From Novosphingobium sp. ZN18A2 (GTDB lineage Bacteria; Pseudomonadota; Alphaproteobacteria; Sphingomonadales; Sphingomonadaceae), in the NCBI RefSeq assembly GCF_036784765.1, contig NZ_CP136651.1, positions 2,542,001 through 2,606,000 on the forward strand: a stretch of 64,000 nt of DNA, in the 5' to 3' direction. Of the stretch, positions 63,416 through 64,000 are shown piece after piece. The position numbers and the translations under genes were made by a program. A model generated the notes under the pieces. The model had not been told where the DNA came from and did not search any database. It saw only the letters and a program-made list of their open reading frames with translations. How positions within the stretch are numbered: the first letter of the stretch is position 1; each line of letters starts with the position of its first letter.

Positions 63416-64000
63416 ATGAAACATGGTGTTATCTTAACCGGAACCGGCTTAGCAATCGGAGTCGGCTTGGGTTTGATCGCAATCGATCGACGACCTCCCC
63501 CTCCCCAGAAAGTTAAGGTCAGCCAAGACCTAACCGAACAAGTAAATGCACCAGACAATGATTCAAGTAATACCGCAATAATGATGACTAACGACGAACT
63601 GATGAATTATTTAATTACGATGATTAAGTCTGATGGACGAGGAATTACACCAGCAGAGATGTCAATAATTTCGCGTATTTGTTACGATGTTCAAGGGAGA
63701 GAGAAAAGCTATTTTGATTCTGTGCAGAGCATGGCTAGAAGTGGGGGCACAACTCTGGGCGCAATGTTAGCGTTAGCCGAGGGTTCCTCTTCTTACCCCC
63801 CGACGGCTGGCTACCCTCCTACATTACCCCCATCTCTCGCACCGAGCTATCCTCAGGTAAGCTCGCTACCGCAAACCTACCCACCACAAGGCTATTATGG
63901 GGATACGTCTACCGACACCAACTCAGTTCTAAATGACGAGAGTTCTTCGAAGCGATGGCTTGAAGATCACCCGCAGTCCGCCGCCGCACCGCAACCAAAC
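63416..64000 (+). CDS. Membrane-anchored Pro/Tyr-rich protein, 3' end beyond window
   Basis: At least 195 codons remain open to the window end. One N-terminal helix (about residues 4-23) precedes a polar domain ('TNDELMNYLITMIKSDGRG', then 'GGTTLGAMLALAEG') and a Pro/Tyr/Ser-rich stretch with PPTAGYPP and PPQGYYG. I recognise no family. The DNA is clearly more AT-rich than the rest of the window, with many A/T third positions, a sign of transfer. GGGGAAG lies before the ATG. Confidence 0.6.
   Translation, partial: MKHGVILTGTGLAIGVGLGLIAIDRRPPPPQKVKVSQDLTEQVNAPDNDSSNTAIMMTNDELMNYLITMIKSDGRGITPAEMSIISRICYDVQGREKSYFDSVQSMARSGGTTLGAMLALAEGSSSYPPTAGYPPTLPPSLAPSYPQVSSLPQTYPPQGYYGDTSTDTNSVLNDESSSKRWLEDHPQSAAAPQPN

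Overview
The window is a contiguous piece of a GC-rich alphaproteobacterial chromosome, most likely from Sphingomonadales (Novosphingobium/Erythrobacter-like). The evidence is gene content and order. The runs ffh-rpsP-rimM-trmD-rplS, dapF-mtaB-ftsY-yciB and rpsB-tsf-pyrH-frr-uppS-cdsA-dxr-rseP-bamA-skp-fabZ are alphaproteobacterial. The absence of lpxD/lpxA/lpxB around bamA-skp-fabZ fits a sphingomonad that uses glycosphingolipids instead of LPS. GTG and TTG starts and 1-4 nt stop/start overlaps are frequent.

Layout. 1-2457 (minus): fabG (cut by the window edge), fabD and an LD-carboxypeptidase. A divergent MurC/Mpl-like Mur ligase follows from 2677, and the spacer between the two carries a repeated operator-like motif. 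4123-6622: GNAT acetyltransferase, a PilZ protein, then rpsF-rpsR-rplI with a terminator. 6642-9425 (minus): TonB-like membrane protein, a PAS-GGDEF protein with a destroyed GGDEF motif, and a PilZ-XRE fusion. 9577-11016: AMP nucleosidase. 11120-15537 (minus): asd, DMT transporter, HCCA-isomerase-like protein, GFA protein, alpha/beta hydrolase and YbjN-like protein, mostly tightly packed. 15661-20445 (minus): prolyl-oligopeptidase-family peptidase and two paralogous APC permeases.

20569-25468 (minus): the ffh-rpsP-rimM-trmD-rplS group, split by a small membrane protein and a plus-strand amidase-like gene. 25785-31106 (plus): a GGDEF-EAL protein, then dapF-mtaB-ftsY-yciB with overlapping ends. 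31348-38404 (minus): kup and a ccmCDEFGHI cytochrome c maturation operon without ccmAB. 38583-42426 (minus): amino-acid dehydrogenase, tRNA-His and an isolated gspHIJK pseudopilin block. 42582-44719: prolyl-4-hydroxylase-like dioxygenase, CPBP protease, truncated haemoglobin and rpmE. 45005-56062 (minus): the cell-envelope/translation superoperon from rpsB to fabZ. A small predicted membrane protein with a LexA-type box upstream diverges from rpsB. 56650-61240 (minus): AtuA-like protein, KAS III-like enzyme, psd and pssA.

From about 61.3 kb the character changes: a phased 11-bp repeat array, an XRE regulator, a serine recombinase and an AT-richer gene running off the end. This looks like the edge of an integrated element. 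The rest of the window is ordinary core genome. The least explained signals are the LexA box with the small membrane protein, the phased array, the operator motif between the two peptidoglycan genes, and the degenerate GGDEF protein beside the PilZ-XRE fusion.
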